DNA of 5,549 nt, taken from NCBI GenBank assembly GCA_028710655.1, contig JAQTTS010000032.1, forward strand, positions 1 through 5,549, in the 5' to 3' direction. The stretch comes from Dehalococcoidales bacterium. Lineage in GTDB: Bacteria; Chloroflexota; Dehalococcoidia; Dehalococcoidales; UBA5760. Within the stretch, counting starts at the first letter, position 1. The number at the start of each line of letters is the position of its first letter. The notes under the pieces are model-generated. The model was not told where the DNA came from and did no database searches. It saw only the letters and a list, made by a program, of their open reading frames with translations. This document shows, in pieces, positions 4,812 through 5,549 of this stretch. Both the position numbers and the translations under genes were made by a program.

Positions 4812-5061
4812 GCTGGACAGGAGCGAGCTTCCCCTAGTGATAGGTCTACTAACGACGGAAATCGGGAAAGGTGAGAACCCCGACTACTGCCAGCGGCTTA
4901 CTGCGATACGCAATAAGCTGCCAACCATCTTCGCTGAGAGTGAAACCCCGCCAGGTGACGGTGACCTGCCTGACTTTCGTGATTATATCCTCGAAAAGTA
5001 CCCGGAACTGGAGGAGGATATGATTGAGCACCAGAGGCAAAAGGTCACTGCAAGGAGATGA
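4801..5061 (+). CDS. Hypothetical protein coupled to the small RHH-like gene
   Basis: I do not recognise this 86-residue protein. It starts MVVRLDRSELPLVIGLLTTE and probably forms two short helices over residues 1-45. A proline- and glycine-rich acidic linker (ETPPGDGDLPD, 48-58) follows, then an acidic helix (FRDYILEKYPELEEDMIEHQRQ) with a basic end. One cysteine (C30); no signal peptide or membrane span. GGAGG ends 10 bases before the ATG at 4801; an in-frame GTG at 4792 lies too close to that SD site. The 11-base overlap with the RHH-like gene resembles toxin-antitoxin or regulator-partner pairs, but it shows no known toxin motif, so no function is assigned. A partner that binds the RHH-like protein is a reasonable guess. 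Confidence 0.65.
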   Translation: MVVRLDRSELPLVIGLLTTEIGKGENPDYCQRLTAIRNKLPTIFAESETPPGDGDLPDFRDYILEKYPELEEDMIEHQRQKVTARR

Positions 5062-5112
5062 TGATTATGTGATTGAGAGCAGATCTAACCGGTAAAAAAG
5101 GAAATCTATTTT

Positions 5113-5120
5113 AGGAGGAG
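5113..5120 (+). promoter_or_regulatory. Strong SD site supporting a GTG start
   Basis: AGGAGGAG lies 8 bases before the GTG at 5129 and is the strongest ribosome binding site in the window. It decides the start, because no ATG lies nearby in this frame until inside the signal peptide. Confidence 0.75.
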
Positions 5121-5128
5121 ATAATTCC

Positions 5129-5549
5129 GTGAAAGGGAAAATTAGTTCGATATGGCGAGTATCTCTCGCATTGGTGCTGGCCTTGAGCATGGGTCTGGTG
5201 ATGGCGGCGCCGGCGAGTGCAGCCATTTCTTCGATCACACTTACTGCTCCAGTCGGAGGTGAGACTTGGTATGGGGAGCAAGAAATTACCTGGACTAGTG
5301 TTGGCGACGCAGACACAGTCAACATTTACTACACCACAAACGATTTTGCTAGCTCTACTACGATAATTATCGGTACGGCAAATGACGGTAGTTATCTTTG
5401 GGATATGACGTCAGTACCTGATGGCACTAACTACAGAATTAAGGTTAGAGCCACCTCCGATCCTGATGTATCGGGTGTTTCAGGCGCTGTGTTTACAATA
5501 GATAATGTCTTAGGAGATGCGATTGACGCCGCCGCGACTGCCGATGGTT
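5129..5549 (+). CDS. Secreted protein with Kre9/KNH-like beta-sandwich domain (3' end outside window)
   Basis: The gene runs off the right edge; 140 residues are visible. Residues 1-31 are a classic Sec signal peptide: basic MKGKISSIWR, hydrophobic VSLALVLALSMGLVMA, and an APASA cleavage site. Residues 36-124 resemble the Ser-Thr-rich Kre9/KNH-type beta-sandwich module seen in many bacterial and archaeal surface proteins. Landmarks are ITLTAPVGGETWYGEQEITW, then VNIYYTT, then DGSYLWDM, then NYRIKVRATS, and the closing VFTID strand. From 125 a new segment begins (LGDAIDAAATADG), so more domains likely follow. The mature part is rich in T, S and D, as for an exported or cell-surface protein. 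The 67-base gap after the previous gene holds no clear promoter or terminator, so co-transcription from the promoter at 4504 is plausible but not proven. A binding or structural role is likely; no catalytic motif is visible. Confidence 0.88.
   Translation, partial: MKGKISSIWRVSLALVLALSMGLVMAAPASAAISSITLTAPVGGETWYGEQEITWTSVGDADTVNIYYTTNDFASSTTIIIGTANDGSYLWDMTSVPDGTNYRIKVRATSDPDVSGVSGAVFTIDNVLGDAIDAAATADG

Noticed and set aside
5065..5325. Minus-strand frame over the secreted protein gene
   Set aside because: It is the reverse shadow of a clear signal-peptide gene.
1..5549. CRISPR array or insertion sequence
   Set aside because: No regularly spaced direct repeats, no transposase, and no terminal inverted repeats with target duplications were seen.

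Overview
The window is bacterial or archaeal DNA of intermediate GC, with tight gene spacing, strong Shine-Dalgarno (SD) sites and sigma70-like promoters. Two features resemble proteins common in Dehalococcoidia (Chloroflexota) genomes: a small ribbon-helix-helix (RHH) protein ending in an FWKEQK-type tail, and a secreted protein with a PVGGETW-type beta-sandwich domain. That assignment is inference from resemblance; no marker gene is present. Two unrelated DNA recombinases and a lone toxin mark this as accessory DNA.

Left part (1-2602): a minus-strand operon reads RHH regulator, then an unknown 142-residue protein, then a large serine recombinase of 495 residues. It starts at a good promoter near 2602-2573. 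The recombinase runs toward the left edge. Beyond its stop lie about 260 bases without a convincing gene but with RNA-like hairpins and a recurring AGGGC motif.

Middle (2603-3442): a 300-base gene-poor stretch rich in palindromes is followed by a plus-strand RelE/YafQ-family toxin with no recognisable antitoxin and an atypical N-terminus. A 150-base spacer with one hairpin separates it from the convergent gene.

Right part (3443-5549): a complete XerC/D-like tyrosine recombinase lies on the minus strand. Just upstream of it are two perfect 14-bp inverted repeats flanking 118 bp. The right repeat is the spacer of a near-consensus plus-strand promoter, with its -35 inside the flanked segment and its -10 outside. 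This promoter would drive a 54-residue RHH-like protein, an overlapping 86-residue unknown protein, and after a 67-base gap a secreted protein that runs off the right edge. The arrangement of recombinase, inverted repeats, promoter across one repeat and surface-protein gene is what a phase-variable invertible promoter looks like. The repeats could instead be paired operators for the RHH protein. This is the most interesting feature of the window.
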